Notes under the pieces: generated by a model
Told to the model about the DNA's origin: nothing
Seen by the model: only the letters and a program-made list of their open reading frames with translations
Databases searched by the model: none
Origin: Kitasatospora xanthocidica
GTDB lineage: Bacteria > Actinomycetota > Actinomycetes > Streptomycetales > Streptomycetaceae
Direction: 5' to 3'
Assembly (NCBI RefSeq): GCF_014656195.1
Contig: NZ_BNBY01000019.1
Coordinates: 1-62,710, forward strand
Length of the DNA: 62,710 nt
Translations under genes and position numbers: made by a program
Shown: positions 16,137-25,517 of the stretch, in pieces
How positions within the stretch are numbered: the first letter of the stretch is position 1
How the letters are laid out: every line of letters starts with the position of its first letter

Positions 16137-16835
16137 ATGGAACCCGTCACGTTGATCACCGGCGGTTCGAGCGGGATCGGTGCGGCCACTGCCCGCGCCC
16201 TGCTCAAGCAAGGCCACCGCGTGGCGATCACCGGCCGCGACGCCGATCGCCTGGCCGCGTTCGCCGCCTCCGCCGGAGCCGGCGAGCGGCTGCTGACCAT
16301 CACCGGTGACGCCGGCGACGAGAACCATGTCGCCGCCGCCGTGCGTCACGTCACGGGCTCGTGGGGACGATTGGACACGGTGATCGCGAACGCCGGGTTC
16401 TCCCTGCCCGGCACGCTGGAGGACCACGACCCCGCGGCCATGCGCGCCATGATCCTCACCAACGTCCTCGGCCCGGCTCTGCTGGTCCGCGAGACACTGC
16501 CGCACCTGAGGGAGTCCAAGGGCCGGATCGTGATCGTCGGTTCGGTCGCGGGCACCAGGAACACGCCCGGCAACCTGTACTCCGTCACCAAGTGGGCCGC
16601 GCACGCCCTGGCCGAGAACGTCCGGCTCCTGGTGGCCGGGGACCGCGTCGGCGTCACTCTGGTCGCCCCAGGGGTCGTGGACACCCCGTTCTGGGACGAG
16701 CGCGGTGGATCACCCGCGGCGGCGCCGACCCTGACCGCCGAGCAGATCGCCGAGACGATCCTGTTCGCCGTCAACCAGCCCGAAGGCGTGGACATCAACC
16801 ACCTCGTCGTACGGCCCGCCGGCCAGGTCAACTGA
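16137..16835 (+). CDS. Short-chain dehydrogenase/reductase
   Basis: A 232-residue classical SDR. The cofactor motif TGGSSGIG is at about 8-15, NAG at the end of strand 4 (VIANAGF), and the catalytic Ser in VGSVAGT with YSVTK (Tyr and Lys four apart). GRD after strand 2 suggests NADP preference. AAGGAGG 7 nt ahead fixes the start at 16137. It lies on the plus strand between two minus-strand polysaccharide genes and is convergent with the GH32 gene, so it is not part of those operons. The substrate cannot be told. Confidence 0.9.
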   Translation: MEPVTLITGGSSGIGAATARALLKQGHRVAITGRDADRLAAFAASAGAGERLLTITGDAGDENHVAAAVRHVTGSWGRLDTVIANAGFSLPGTLEDHDPAAMRAMILTNVLGPALLVRETLPHLRESKGRIVIVGSVAGTRNTPGNLYSVTKWAAHALAENVRLLVAGDRVGVTLVAPGVVDTPFWDERGGSPAAAPTLTAEQIAETILFAVNQPEGVDINHLVVRPAGQVN

Positions 16836-16896
16836 TCTCGATCGCGCCGCGGGCGACGGGACGTACGAGCAGCATCGGGCCACGGTCCCGGGGCTG

Positions 16897-18933
16897 TCAC
16901 GTCCAGACGGAACCCAGCTGCCACGCCCGCATGCGGTCGAGGGTCGCGGTGCCGTTGTCGGCGAAGACGTCGACGCCGGTGCTGGAGGGGTCGGGAAAGA
17001 CCTGGTCGGTGAGGACGACCTGTCCGCCGCGCGCGTTCTCGGCGTAGACCTCGACGGAGGAGGCGTCGACGAGGACGTGCAGGCTGAGGGGTCCGCCGTC
17101 GAGGGCGAGCGGGGCTCGTTGGACGCCGGGGAAGGTGGGGTCGAAGTCGACCAGGCCGGAGGCGGTGCGGTCGATGGAGACCTCGCCGGTGGTCGTGTCG
17201 TAGCCGATCCGGGTGCGTTGTCCGCCGCCGGTGCGGACGTCGAGGCCGAAGCGGTCGGCGGTACCCGGGGTGAGTTGGGCCTCCAGCTCCAGGGTGCTGC
17301 CGTGGACGGCGAGCGGGGTGCTGCCGCTGTCGACAGGGGTGGTCGGCATGGTGGAGCCGGCGTCGCGGAGGGTCCTCAGTTCGCCGACCGGCTGTTGGAC
17401 CAGTCGGGTCCTGCCGTTCACGGTCCGCAGGGAGAGCTGACGGGGGAAGGCGTCGGCGCTGCGCCAGGGGGAGGTGGGGACGGCCTGCGCGTAGTTCCAG
17501 TTGCTCATCCAGGCGAGCATGACGCGGCGTCCGCCGGGCGCGTCGTTGTAGGTGACCGCGGCGTAGAAGTCCTGACCGTAGTCGACCCAGTGGGCGCGCT
17601 GCGGGGTGCTGAGCGCGGGCTCGTCGGCCGCCGTGAAGTCGTCGGCGAGGATGTGTCCCCAGCCGTCGGTGTTGTGGTCGACGAGCTGGATCCGGGCCTG
17701 CTTGCCGATCAGGTCCTTCAGGTCCCAGGAGGTCCAGTCGAGGGTCTCGCTGTTGGAGCCGGTGGAGGTGCGGACCACCTTGCCGTCCACGAGGAGGTTG
17801 ACGGCGGTCTGGGTGTCGGCGCCGTCGGTGTGGGGGTGGTTCCCGCCGCCGACCAGGAAGTTCAGGTAGCGCCTGCCGACGGTGAACTCCGGTGAGGTGA
17901 GGGTGCCGGTGGAGCCGTCGCCGCTGTTGTAGCTGTTGACCAGGCCGGTGCCCCGGTAGCCGGAGACGGTCTGCTGGTCGGGCAGGGTGCCGGTGGCGGG
18001 GGCGGTGCCGAAGGCGGTGCCGTTGGTGGTCCAGTCGCCGTAGGAGCCGGATTCGAAGTCCTGCAGCACGGTGCCGCCGGGCGGGACGTAGGCGGCGGGG
18101 TCGTCGGAGGTGAAGCGCTCGCCGTCGAAGTCGCCGGTGAAGTACTGGGTGCCGGTGCCGCCCGCGACGGACTGGGTGCCCACGACCAGCACCCACTTGG
18201 TCTTCCCGGGGTCGCCGTCCACCGCGAGCGGGAAGAGGTCGGGGCACTCCCACACGCCGCCGGTGGCGCCCGCGGGGCCGAAGTCGCTCAGATGGGTCCA
18301 GCTCTTCAGGTCGGACGAGGAGTAGAAGGAGACCTTGTGCCGGTCGGAGAGGGCGACGGCCATCAGCCAGCTGTGGGTGGGCGCGTACCAGAAGACCTTG
18401 GGGTCGCGGAAGTCGGCGGAGCCGATGGCCAGGACGGGGTTGCCGGAGTACTTGGTCCAGGTGGTGCCGCCGTCGGTGCTGTAGGCGAGCGCCTGCTCCT
18501 GCCTGCCCGTGCCCTTCCGCTGGCTGGTGTAGACGGCCACCAGCGGCGGGTTCTCCTTGCTGCCGAAGCCGGTGGAGTCGTCCTTGTCGAGGACGATGCT
18601 GCCGGAGAAGACCATCTCGTCGGCGTCCTGCGCGATGGCGAGCGGCAGTTGCGTCCAGTGCACCAGGTCGGTGCTCACCGCGTGACCCCAGGACATGTTG
18701 CCCCAGCTGTTGCCCGACGGGTTGTACTGGAAGAACAGGTGGTACTGACCCTGGTACCAGATCAGGCCGTTGGGGTCGTTCATCCAGTTCCGGGCCGGGG
18801 AGAAGTGGAACTGGGGCCGGTACTGCTCGTGATACGGCGGGCCGGCGGTGGCCGGCGACGCGGTGAGCAGGGCCAGCCCGGACAGGACGGTCGTGGCGGC
18901 GAGCAGTCGGCGGCGCCGGGTGGTTCTGGACAT
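16897..18933 (-). CDS. Secreted GH32 levanase/inulinase/sucrase
   Basis: A 678-residue exported fructan hydrolase. After a Sec signal peptide (ending near ATAG at 31) come the GH32 motifs: WMNDPNG with nucleophile Asp53, FRDPK (175-179) for transition-state binding, and WECPD with the acid/base Glu about 230. A beta-sandwich module of about 120 residues (FESGSYGDWTTNGTAFG to HILADDF) is inserted in the five-bladed propeller, as in some bacterial levanases and inulinases. The C-terminal beta-sandwich typical of GH32 follows. It should release fructose from levan, inulin or sucrose for the adjacent fructose-type importer. AAGGAG precedes the start. The 152 nt to the LacI gene contain no clear operator. 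Confidence 0.95.
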   Translation of the reverse strand: MSRTTRRRRLLAATTVLSGLALLTASPATAGPPYHEQYRPQFHFSPARNWMNDPNGLIWYQGQYHLFFQYNPSGNSWGNMSWGHAVSTDLVHWTQLPLAIAQDADEMVFSGSIVLDKDDSTGFGSKENPPLVAVYTSQRKGTGRQEQALAYSTDGGTTWTKYSGNPVLAIGSADFRDPKVFWYAPTHSWLMAVALSDRHKVSFYSSSDLKSWTHLSDFGPAGATGGVWECPDLFPLAVDGDPGKTKWVLVVGTQSVAGGTGTQYFTGDFDGERFTSDDPAAYVPPGGTVLQDFESGSYGDWTTNGTAFGTAPATGTLPDQQTVSGYRGTGLVNSYNSGDGSTGTLTSPEFTVGRRYLNFLVGGGNHPHTDGADTQTAVNLLVDGKVVRTSTGSNSETLDWTSWDLKDLIGKQARIQLVDHNTDGWGHILADDFTAADEPALSTPQRAHWVDYGQDFYAAVTYNDAPGGRRVMLAWMSNWNYAQAVPTSPWRSADAFPRQLSLRTVNGRTRLVQQPVGELRTLRDAGSTMPTTPVDSGSTPLAVHGSTLELEAQLTPGTADRFGLDVRTGGGQRTRIGYDTTTGEVSIDRTASGLVDFDPTFPGVQRAPLALDGGPLSLHVLVDASSVEVYAENARGGQVVLTDQVFPDPSSTGVDVFADNGTATLDRMRAWQLGSVWT

Positions 18934-19085
18934 GGTGCTCCTTCCGTCGGGTGTGCGGGACTGGGCGACGGGGACGATCCGCGGGGTGGGCCCCTGGGCA
19001 CGACGGTGCCGAGGCATTGCGGCGGGACGGCTGTGTCGGAACGGTGTCCGGGTGGGCCGTTGTGCTCGTTGGTCGGTCCGAAACG

Positions 19086-20105
19086 CTAGGCAGCGGGCGG
19101 GAGTTCGCCGGAGCCGCGGACGATGAGACGGGTGGGGACGGTGACGGTCCGGGCCCGGCTGCGGTCACCGTCGAGGCGGGCGAGGGCGAGTTCGGCCGCG
19201 GCGGCGCCGATGGCGGCCGGGTCCTGGGCGACGGCCGTGATGGCGGGTTCCAGCACCTCCGCGAACGGCAGGTCGTCGAAGGACACGAGGGCGGTGTCGC
19301 GTCGGCCGGCGCGGGCCAGCCCGAGTACGGTGCCCATGGCGGACAGGTTGTTGGCGGCGAGGATCGCGGTCGGCGGTTCCGCCCGCTGCATCAGTCGTAC
19401 GGTGGCCTCGGCGGCCTCGGCCTGGGTGTGGCCGTCGACCACCAGCGAGCGGTCGTAGGGCAGGCCGGCGGCGTCGAGCGCCTCCCGATAGCCGGCCAGA
19501 CGCTCGCGGCGGGTGAAGAGGCCCACCGGCCGGTCGCCGACGAAGGCGATCCGCCGGTGCCCGCGGGCGATCAGGTGGGCGGTGCCGTCACGGCCTCCGT
19601 CCCGGTTGGAGCTGACCACGCAGTCGGCGGTCAGGCCGGCACCGGGCCGGTCGAGGAAGATCACCGGCATCCCGCTGTTGCGGGCCGTCCGCAGGTGGGC
19701 GTGGTCGGCCCGGGCCGTGGGCGCCACCATCAGGGCGCTGACCCGGCGGGCCAGGAAGGTGCTGGTCAGCGCCCGTTCCCGGTCGGGATCGTCGGCGCTG
19801 GAGCCCATCAGCAGGGTCAGTCCGCGGTCGCGGATCGCGTCCTCGATTCCTCCGGCGACGGTGCCGAAGAACGGGTTGCCCATGTCGGGGATGATCAGTC
19901 CGACGGTGGTGTCCGGGCCGCCGGTGCGGATGTTGCGGGCCATCAGGTTCGGCTGGAAGCCCAGCCTCTCGACCGCCGCCAGGACCTTCTCGCGGGTCTG
20001 CGCCGAGGTCGGGCCGTCGCCGTTGAGGACTCGGGAGACGGTCTTGGCGCTGACGCCGACCTCCTGAGCCACATCGTGCAGCGTCGTACGACGGGGCGCG
20101 GCCAT
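19086..20105 (-). CDS. LacI-family transcriptional regulator
   Basis: A 339-residue LacI/GalR regulator. The N-terminal helix-turn-helix is TLHDVAQEVGVSAKTVSRVLNG, with the hinge helix region LGFQPNLMARNI, then a periplasmic-binding-protein-like sensor domain (VGLIIPDMGNPFF, VIFLDRPG, VSFDDLPFAEVLEP). The start at 20105 follows GAAGGTGG. It lies 65 nt after the ABC ATPase gene on the same strand, so it can be made from the importer transcript and close a feedback loop. Its likely operators are the palindromes at 15855-15868 and 23236-23265; fructose or a phosphate ester of it is a plausible inducer. Confidence 0.95.
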   Translation of the reverse strand: MAAPRRTTLHDVAQEVGVSAKTVSRVLNGDGPTSAQTREKVLAAVERLGFQPNLMARNIRTGGPDTTVGLIIPDMGNPFFGTVAGGIEDAIRDRGLTLLMGSSADDPDRERALTSTFLARRVSALMVAPTARADHAHLRTARNSGMPVIFLDRPGAGLTADCVVSSNRDGGRDGTAHLIARGHRRIAFVGDRPVGLFTRRERLAGYREALDAAGLPYDRSLVVDGHTQAEAAEATVRLMQRAEPPTAILAANNLSAMGTVLGLARAGRRDTALVSFDDLPFAEVLEPAITAVAQDPAAIGAAAAELALARLDGDRSRARTVTVPTRLIVRGSGELPPAA

Positions 20106-20170
20106 GTACCCACCTTCGCCAGGCAGCGGCCCCGGTCTCGCGCGCGAGGCCACTGCGGGGGACGTTCTTC

Positions 20171-21010
20171 TCAGTCGGTTCCGACTCCGGCGGCCTTGGC
20201 GGCCTCGGCGTCGGCGACAACGGTACCGCCGCCGTCCTCGTCGACGGTGAGCGCGCCGGTCATGATGGCGACCACCTCCGACATCGAGTGGTCGCCGGGC
20301 TTGATCAGGGCTGCGCGCCGGCCCATCCGGTGCACGTGGATCCGGTCGGCGATCTCGAAGACATGGGGCATGTTGTGGCTGATGAGCACCACCGGGAGGC
20401 CCCTGTCGCGGACCCGGCGGATCAGGTCGAGCACCTGTCCGGACTCCTTGACGCCGAGCGCGGCCGTGGGCTCGTCCATCACCACCACGCTGCGGGCCCA
20501 GGCGACGGCGCGGGCCACGGCCACGGCCTGGCGCTGGCCGCCGGAGAGCGTCTCCACCGGCTGGGTGAGCGAGCGCAGACCGATCTTCAGGTCGGCCATG
20601 TGCTCGGCCGCCTCCTCGCGCATCCGTTTCCTGTCGAGCATCCGCAGCACGCTGCCGAGCGGGCCGGGCCGGCGCAGTTCTCGGCCGAGGAACATGTTGG
20701 AGGCGATGTCCATCGAGGCGGCGACCGCGAGGTCCTGGTAGACGGTCTCGATGCCGTGCGCCCGGGCGTCCTGCGGGCCGCTGAAGCGGACGGCCTCGCC
20801 GTTCAGGCGGATCTCCCCCTCATCGGGGGTGACGGCCCCGGTCAGGGCCTTGACGAGGCTCGACTTGCCGGCGCCGTTGTCGCCGATCACGGCGAGGACC
20901 TCTCCGGGCAGGAGGTCGAAGTCGGCGCCGTCGACGGCGGTGACGTGACCGTAGCGCTTGACCAGGCCGCGGGCCTGCAGGACGGGCGTGGGAGTCCGGG
21001 TGCTCATCAA
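20171..21010 (-). CDS. frcA: Sugar ABC transporter ATP-binding protein (FrcA-like)
   Basis: A 279-residue protein with a single ABC domain: Walker A GDNGAGKSS, signature LSGGQRQAVAVARA, Walker B VVVMDEPTAAL and the H-loop in LISHNM. Most sugar importers of the CUT2 class have duplicated ATPase domains, whereas the fructose transporter FrcA has one, so length supports the FrcA type. It overlaps the permease gene by 4 nt (ATGA) and precedes the LacI gene. The symbol rests on length, partner genes and the nearby GH32 enzyme; ribose or another pentose cannot be excluded. Confidence 0.85.
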   Translation of the reverse strand: MMSTRTPTPVLQARGLVKRYGHVTAVDGADFDLLPGEVLAVIGDNGAGKSSLVKALTGAVTPDEGEIRLNGEAVRFSGPQDARAHGIETVYQDLAVAASMDIASNMFLGRELRRPGPLGSVLRMLDRKRMREEAAEHMADLKIGLRSLTQPVETLSGGQRQAVAVARAVAWARSVVVMDEPTAALGVKESGQVLDLIRRVRDRGLPVVLISHNMPHVFEIADRIHVHRMGRRAALIKPGDHSMSEVVAIMTGALTVDEDGGGTVVADAEAAKAAGVGTD

Positions 21011-22002
21011 CGGGTCCTCTTCCGGGAGAGCTGGTCGACGGTGACGGCGAGGATGACCAGGACGCCGGTGATCAGCGTCTGGTAGATGGACGCGACGCCC
21101 ATCAGCTGGAGGCCGTTGCGGAACACTCCGACGATGAGAGCGCCGATCAGCGAGCCGAGCACGCTGCCGCGGCCGCCGAACAGGCTGGTGCCGCCGAGCA
21201 CCACGGCGGTGATGCTGTCGAGGTTGTCCGTCTGCCCGGCCTGCGGGTCGCCGACGCCGGTGCGGGAGATCAGGAGCAGCGCGGCGACACCGTAGACCAG
21301 TCCGGCCAGCGCGTACAGGCCGATGGTGAGCCGGCCGATGCGGATGCCGTTGAGCCGGGCGGCCTCGGAGCTGTTGCCGAGTGCGTAGACGTGCCGGCCC
21401 CAGGAGGTGCTGCTCAGCAGGTAGGCGAAGAGGGCGAACAGCGCGAGGGCGACCAGCGAGCCGTAGGTGACGTCGGTGCGTCCGAGCGGGAACGTGCCGC
21501 CGAGGAACGTCAGTTGGCTCGGCAGGTCGGAGACGGTCTGCTCCTTGGAGTAGATGTGGGTGAGCGCGAAGGCCACGTTCAGCATGCCGAGCGTGACGAT
21601 GAACGGCGGCAGCGGGATCAGCTTCACCAGCAGACCGTTGACCAGTCCGAAGCCCGCGCAGACGGTGAGCCCGAGCGCGATCGCCACCAGCGGCGGCACC
21701 GTGCCCGCCGCGGCCGTCCTCGCGATCACGATCGATCCGAAGGCCATCACCGCCCCGCAGGACAGGTCGATGCCGGCGGTCAGGATGATCAGCGTCTGGC
21801 CGATGGCCAGTGTGCCGACCACCATCACCTGCTGGATGACCAGCGAGAAGTTCCCGCCGGAGAGGAACTGGTCCGTCGTCAGGGAGAAGAAGGCGCAGGC
21901 CAGAACGAGGGCGGCAAGCGGGCCCGCGGTCGGCGCGGTCATGATCCGGCGGGCGAACGTCGGCCCGGTGAGGTCCGCGTACGGGGCGGTGGAGGTCGTC
22001 AT
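21007..22002 (-). CDS. frcC: Sugar ABC transporter permease (FrcC-like)
   Basis: A 331-residue CUT2-class permease with eight to ten hydrophobic segments. The family landmarks TLIILTAGIDLSCGAVMAFG and AVVLGGTSLFGGRGSVLGSLIGA are clear. It forms the membrane channel, probably as a homodimer, for the binding protein encoded upstream and the ATPase encoded downstream; it overlaps the latter by 4 nt. The gap of 149 nt to the binding-protein gene is long for an operon and may hold an mRNA processing or stem-loop element, as is common for highly expressed binding proteins. Confidence 0.92.
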   Translation of the reverse strand: MTTSTAPYADLTGPTFARRIMTAPTAGPLAALVLACAFFSLTTDQFLSGGNFSLVIQQVMVVGTLAIGQTLIILTAGIDLSCGAVMAFGSIVIARTAAAGTVPPLVAIALGLTVCAGFGLVNGLLVKLIPLPPFIVTLGMLNVAFALTHIYSKEQTVSDLPSQLTFLGGTFPLGRTDVTYGSLVALALFALFAYLLSSTSWGRHVYALGNSSEAARLNGIRIGRLTIGLYALAGLVYGVAALLLISRTGVGDPQAGQTDNLDSITAVVLGGTSLFGGRGSVLGSLIGALIVGVFRNGLQLMGVASIYQTLITGVLVILAVTVDQLSRKRTR

Positions 22003-22151
22003 GAGGAGGTCCTTGCCGATGGAGCCGGTCGACGGGCCGAGCGAACGGCGTCGCGCCGGCGGAGCGGTAGCGGCCCGGGCGGGGCGGGTGGCCCTGGTCA
22101 GGTCAGGTCAGGCGAGGGGGTCCTGGCCGGGCCGCTGCTTCGGAGCGGGGA

Positions 22152-23177
22152 TCAGCCCCAGCAGTTGGCCAGGCCGAAGCCGGTGTCCTTGTGGTCCACG
22201 CCCGGCTGCGGCTTGTCCGTGACCAGAGTGACGCCGGTGTCGGTGTAACCCGAGGCCTTGGTGCCGGTCTTGGCGAAGTCGGCGACCGCCTTGACGCCCT
22301 TCTCGGCCATCACCAGCGGGTACTGCTGCGAGGTCGCCGCGATCTTCCCGTCCTTGACCGCCTGGGTGCCGGCGCAGCCGCCGTCGACCGAGACGATCAT
22401 CACGTCCTTCTCGCGGCCCTTGGCCTTCAGCGCCGTGTACGCGCCCAGCGCGGCGGGCTCGTTGATGGTGTAGACGAGGTTGATGTCGGGCGCCTTCTGC
22501 AGGCAGTTCTCCATCGCGGTCTGGCCCTTGGCCTGGTCGCCGCCGGTGTCCTGCGAGCAGACGACCGCCGGGTCGCCGGCGGCGACACCGAAGCCCGCCA
22601 GGAAGCCGTCGTGGCGCAGCTGGCCGACCGCGACGCCGGGCGCGAGATCGAGGGTCGCGATCTTCGCGGGCTTGCCGGTCATGGCGGCCTTGGCGTACTC
22701 GCCGATCAGTTGACCGGCCTTCCTGTTGTCGGTGGCGAACAGGGCGTCGGTGCCGTCCTGCGGGTCGGTCGGGCTGTCCAGGGCGATCACCAGCACGCCC
22801 TTGGCCCGGGCCTTCTTGATCGCGGGCAGGATCGCCTTGGAGTCGCTGGGCGTGATCAGGATGCCCTTGACGCCCGAGGCCACCATGTTCTCGATCGCGG
22901 CGATCTGCCCGGCGTTGTCGCCGTCGAACTTGCCGGCCGCCGTGCTCAGCGTGACGCCGTCCTCCTGGGCGGCCTTCTGCGCGCCCTCCTTCATCTTGAC
23001 GAAGAACGGGTTGGTGTCGGTCTTGGTGATGAGGCCGACCTTGACCGCGCCTCCGGAGGAGCCGGTGCCGGCGGCGCCCTTCGAACCCGAGCCACAGGCG
23101 GTCAGCGTGAGCGCCATGGCGCCGACCAGGACGGCGGCGGAGGCTCTGAAAAGGGTGGGGCGGGGCGTGCGAGACAT
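22152..23177 (-). CDS. frcB: Sugar ABC transporter substrate-binding lipoprotein (FrcB-like)
   Basis: A 341-residue lipoprotein. The signal peptide ends in the lipobox LTAC, giving a diacylglyceryl Cys at about 28. The mature protein has the type I periplasmic fold of sugar binders: GLITKTDTNPFFVKMKEGA, IAAIENMVASGVKGILITPSD and ALDSPTDPQDGTDALFATDN. These features resemble fructose-binding FrcB. It is the first gene of the importer operon; two tandem LacI-type operators lie 58-88 nt upstream of the start. Ligand identity (fructose) is inferred from the GH32 neighbour. AGGAG-type sequence precedes the ATG. Confidence 0.92.
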   Translation of the reverse strand: MSRTPRPTLFRASAAVLVGAMALTLTACGSGSKGAAGTGSSGGAVKVGLITKTDTNPFFVKMKEGAQKAAQEDGVTLSTAAGKFDGDNAGQIAAIENMVASGVKGILITPSDSKAILPAIKKARAKGVLVIALDSPTDPQDGTDALFATDNRKAGQLIGEYAKAAMTGKPAKIATLDLAPGVAVGQLRHDGFLAGFGVAAGDPAVVCSQDTGGDQAKGQTAMENCLQKAPDINLVYTINEPAALGAYTALKAKGREKDVMIVSVDGGCAGTQAVKDGKIAATSQQYPLVMAEKGVKAVADFAKTGTKASGYTDTGVTLVTDKPQPGVDHKDTGFGLANCWG

Positions 23178-23235
23178 CGTGGCTCCTAGGAGGTGCGGTC
23201 TCGAGGTTCAGGGCTGGGGTGAGCGGCAACCGCAC

Positions 23236-23265
23236 TGTCATCGTTGACTCATGTCAGCGTTGACA
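23236..23265. promoter_or_regulatory. Tandem LacI-family operators upstream of frcB
   Basis: TGTCAGCGTTGACA (23252-23265) is a palindrome centred on CG; TGTCATCGTTGACT (23236-23249) is a weaker copy exactly 16 bp away. Both match the site before the GH43-like gene. The remainder of 23178-23502 contains no gene I can support. Confidence 0.75.
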
Positions 23266-23502
23266 TCCGCTTGACGAGGATGATGAAGTCTGTGTGACCG
23301 GGGCCACAAGCCCCGCAGACGTAACGACTGGGTAACGCGACCGCGACCACCCGTGCTGATCTGCGGAAACGACCTTCGAACTCAACAGGACCCGCCCCGC
23401 AGCCAAGTCCCGTCCCCCATCCGTTACTTGACTCCCTCGACTGAGGCACCGTCAGCCGAGGGCCAGTCCTTTCGCCACCAGCAGCGCGGGCCGGTCAACC
23501 GG

Positions 23503-24471
23503 TCAGGGCGCCGAGGGCCCCGTGAGGTGGGCCTGGACCAGGGGCAGGGCGACGCCCTCCAGCGCGCCGGGGCCGCTGATCACCGGGTGGACGTTGACCT
23601 CGAAGACGCATCCGCCGTCCGCGACCGCGAGGTCGACCCCGCCGAAGGACAGCCCGAGCGCGCGGGTCGCGGCGACGGCCAGGTCGGCGAGCCGCTGCGG
23701 CAGTTCCTCGGGCGGCAGCACGGTGGAGCGAGCGCCCCGCGCCTCGTTGCACGGCTCGTCGAGCGCCTCCTGCACGTGCTCGCAGACCCGCAGCACGCGC
23801 TCGCCCAGGACGACGACGCGCAGCTGGTGGCGGCGGCCCCGGGCGTCGAAGTTGCGGGCGTCCCGGGAGAGTTGCCACTTCCGGCCGGTGGCGGCGTAGT
23901 GGTCGCGGGCGGCCAGCAGCTGGGCGGTGGTGGTGGCATGGAAGACGCCGTCGCCGCCCAGGCCGGTGGCGGGCCGGGTCCACACGTCGCCGCCCAGTCG
24001 GCTGAACGCGTCGAGCGCCGCCTCCCGGTCCGGCGCGTCCAGGGTGATCGTCGGGGCGTGCGGGACGCCGTGCCGGGCGAAGCGTTCGACGGTGCGGCTC
24101 TTGTCGGTGGCGTTGCGCCAGGCGGCACTGTCCGCGGCGCCCAGGCGGGCGGTGTCGCTCCGGCCGAGCACCCGCTGGAAGTCCTCGAAGCGGTGACGGT
24201 CGCCCGGGGGGATCTCGTAGACGATCACGGCATCGGGGGTGAGGGTGCGGCCGTCCTCGGCCAGGTGCAGGGCGAGGCGGCCGTCGCGGACCTCGGCGCG
24301 GTCGGCGCCGCCGGTCATGAAGCGGCGGGCGTCGAGGGGTAACGCGGCGGCGCCGGTGAGCTGCTTGACCGCGGCTTCGAGGACGGCACTGCTGCCCTCG
24401 TCGGAGCCGTGGTCGGTGATGACCACGATGCGGTGGTCGTGGCGGGCGGGCACGGTGGTCACGGCGGTCAC
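23503..24471 (-). CDS. ATP-grasp family ligase (RimK-like)
   Basis: A 322-residue ATP-grasp enzyme. GTG 24471 is chosen as start since CAGGAG lies just ahead; upstream sequence is Arg/Pro noise. The fold is seen as DKSRTVERFARHGVPHAPTI (start of the A-domain), VWTRPATGLGGDGVF (glycine-rich lid loop) and the Mg/ATP site LSFGGVDLAVADGGCVFEVNVHP, where D, E and N bind metal. Members ligate a carboxylate to an amine through an acyl-phosphate. It has no obvious peptide partner nearby, so the substrate may be a small amino acid or cofactor. It is 270 nt downstream of the TetR gene and may stand alone. Confidence 0.85.
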   Translation of the reverse strand: MTAVTTVPARHDHRIVVITDHGSDEGSSAVLEAAVKQLTGAAALPLDARRFMTGGADRAEVRDGRLALHLAEDGRTLTPDAVIVYEIPPGDRHRFEDFQRVLGRSDTARLGAADSAAWRNATDKSRTVERFARHGVPHAPTITLDAPDREAALDAFSRLGGDVWTRPATGLGGDGVFHATTTAQLLAARDHYAATGRKWQLSRDARNFDARGRRHQLRVVVLGERVLRVCEHVQEALDEPCNEARGARSTVLPPEELPQRLADLAVAATRALGLSFGGVDLAVADGGCVFEVNVHPVISGPGALEGVALPLVQAHLTGPSAP

Positions 24472-24741
24472 TCCTGGGTGCGAAGGTGGCGGGCGAGGGC
24501 GGCGGCGGTCGTCCCGACGGAGCGACACCAGCCGGTGCGGCCCGCGAGGACCCCATCGGATGAGTTGCTCTCGTAGGACCGGCGGTCGCTCACGGGTGAC
24601 ACTCCAGCACCTCCGGACCTCCCGGACAGCGGAACGCGGCAATCCCGTACCTTCCAGTGACGACGGATGCGACATCACGTCACATACCGGCCCCTCGGAT
24701 CCGCTGGTCCCGCCGATCCCTGGCCCTGCGCACCACGCGCG

Positions 24742-25365
24742 TCAGCCGTCGTGCGGGGCCTGAAGGTCGTTCAAGGTGTCCTGGAAGCTGCGGATCAGGG
24801 CGGCGAGGCCGGTCTCGAAGGCCTGCTCGCGGAAGTCGGGCGGGGCGTTGCGCAGCGGTTCGAGTCCGGGCGGGAGGTCGTCGTCCGCCCAGGCCGCGTC
24901 GTGCGGCTGGTTGAGGTGGAGCGCGGAGCCGATCAGGAGGTACTCGAGGGACTGGACGACCGGGAGGACGCGCTCCTCCGGCCAGCCGGCCTCGCGCAGC
25001 ATGGCGAACGCGCAGGCGTAGCTCCGCAGGGCCGCGACGGAGCGGGTCGGCCGGGAGGCGAGCAGCGGCACCATGTTCGGGTGGCTGGCGAGGGCGGCAC
25101 GGTAGGAGCGGGCCCAGGCGTCCAGGGCGGCGGTCCAGGGCTGGACGGTCGGGTCGAGGTCCATCTCGGCGACGATGAGGTCGCTGACTCCGGCGATGAT
25201 CTCGTCGCGGCTGGAGACGTAGTTGTAGAGCGAGGGCCCCTTGACGCCCAGCCGGGCGGCGATGCGGGTGGTCGAGAGTGCGGCGGCGCCCTCCTCGTCG
25301 ACCAGGGCGAGCGCGGCCCGCATGATTCCGTCCCGGGTCAGCAGTGGCCGTGACGGCCTGCCCAT
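24742..25365 (-). CDS. TetR-family transcriptional regulator
   Basis: A 207-residue regulator. The N-terminal helix-turn-helix is LTRDGIMRAALALVDEEGAA followed by TTRIAARLGVKGPSLYNYVSSRDEI, and the C-terminal ligand domain resembles the TetR_C type (LDPTVQPWTAALDAWARSYRAAL). It sits next to an inverted repeat at 25446-25466 that could be its own operator. The target gene is unclear: the ATP-grasp gene lies downstream and a lipoprotein gene is divergent. Only one TetR subunit per dimer is encoded, as normal. Confidence 0.92.
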   Translation of the reverse strand: MGRPSRPLLTRDGIMRAALALVDEEGAAALSTTRIAARLGVKGPSLYNYVSSRDEIIAGVSDLIVAEMDLDPTVQPWTAALDAWARSYRAALASHPNMVPLLASRPTRSVAALRSYACAFAMLREAGWPEERVLPVVQSLEYLLIGSALHLNQPHDAAWADDDLPPGLEPLRNAPPDFREQAFETGLAALIRSFQDTLNDLQAPHDG

Positions 25366-25445
25366 CTGTTCGGTCCTCTCGTCCGTCGGTGGTTACCCCC
25401 GGGTATTGGTCCCTCGTCGTGGACTAGTGTACGTTCTCGCCTGGC

Positions 25446-25466
25446 AAAACTACTGGTTCTAGTTTT
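25446..25466. promoter_or_regulatory. Inverted repeat, candidate TetR operator
   Basis: AAAACTA and TAGTTTT form perfect 7-bp arms around a 7-nt spacer, 80 nt upstream of the TetR start. AT-richness in a GC-rich intergenic region supports a regulatory role. Confidence 0.55.
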
Positions 25467-25517
25467 AGGGTTGCCTGCGGATTTGGCCTGGCGTCTTCCC
25501 CTGTGGCGCCAGGCCAA

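Noticed and set aside
16346..19168. A 940-codon minus-strand frame
   Set aside because: Alternative frame of the GH32 gene extended through the SDR; GH32 motifs are in another frame.
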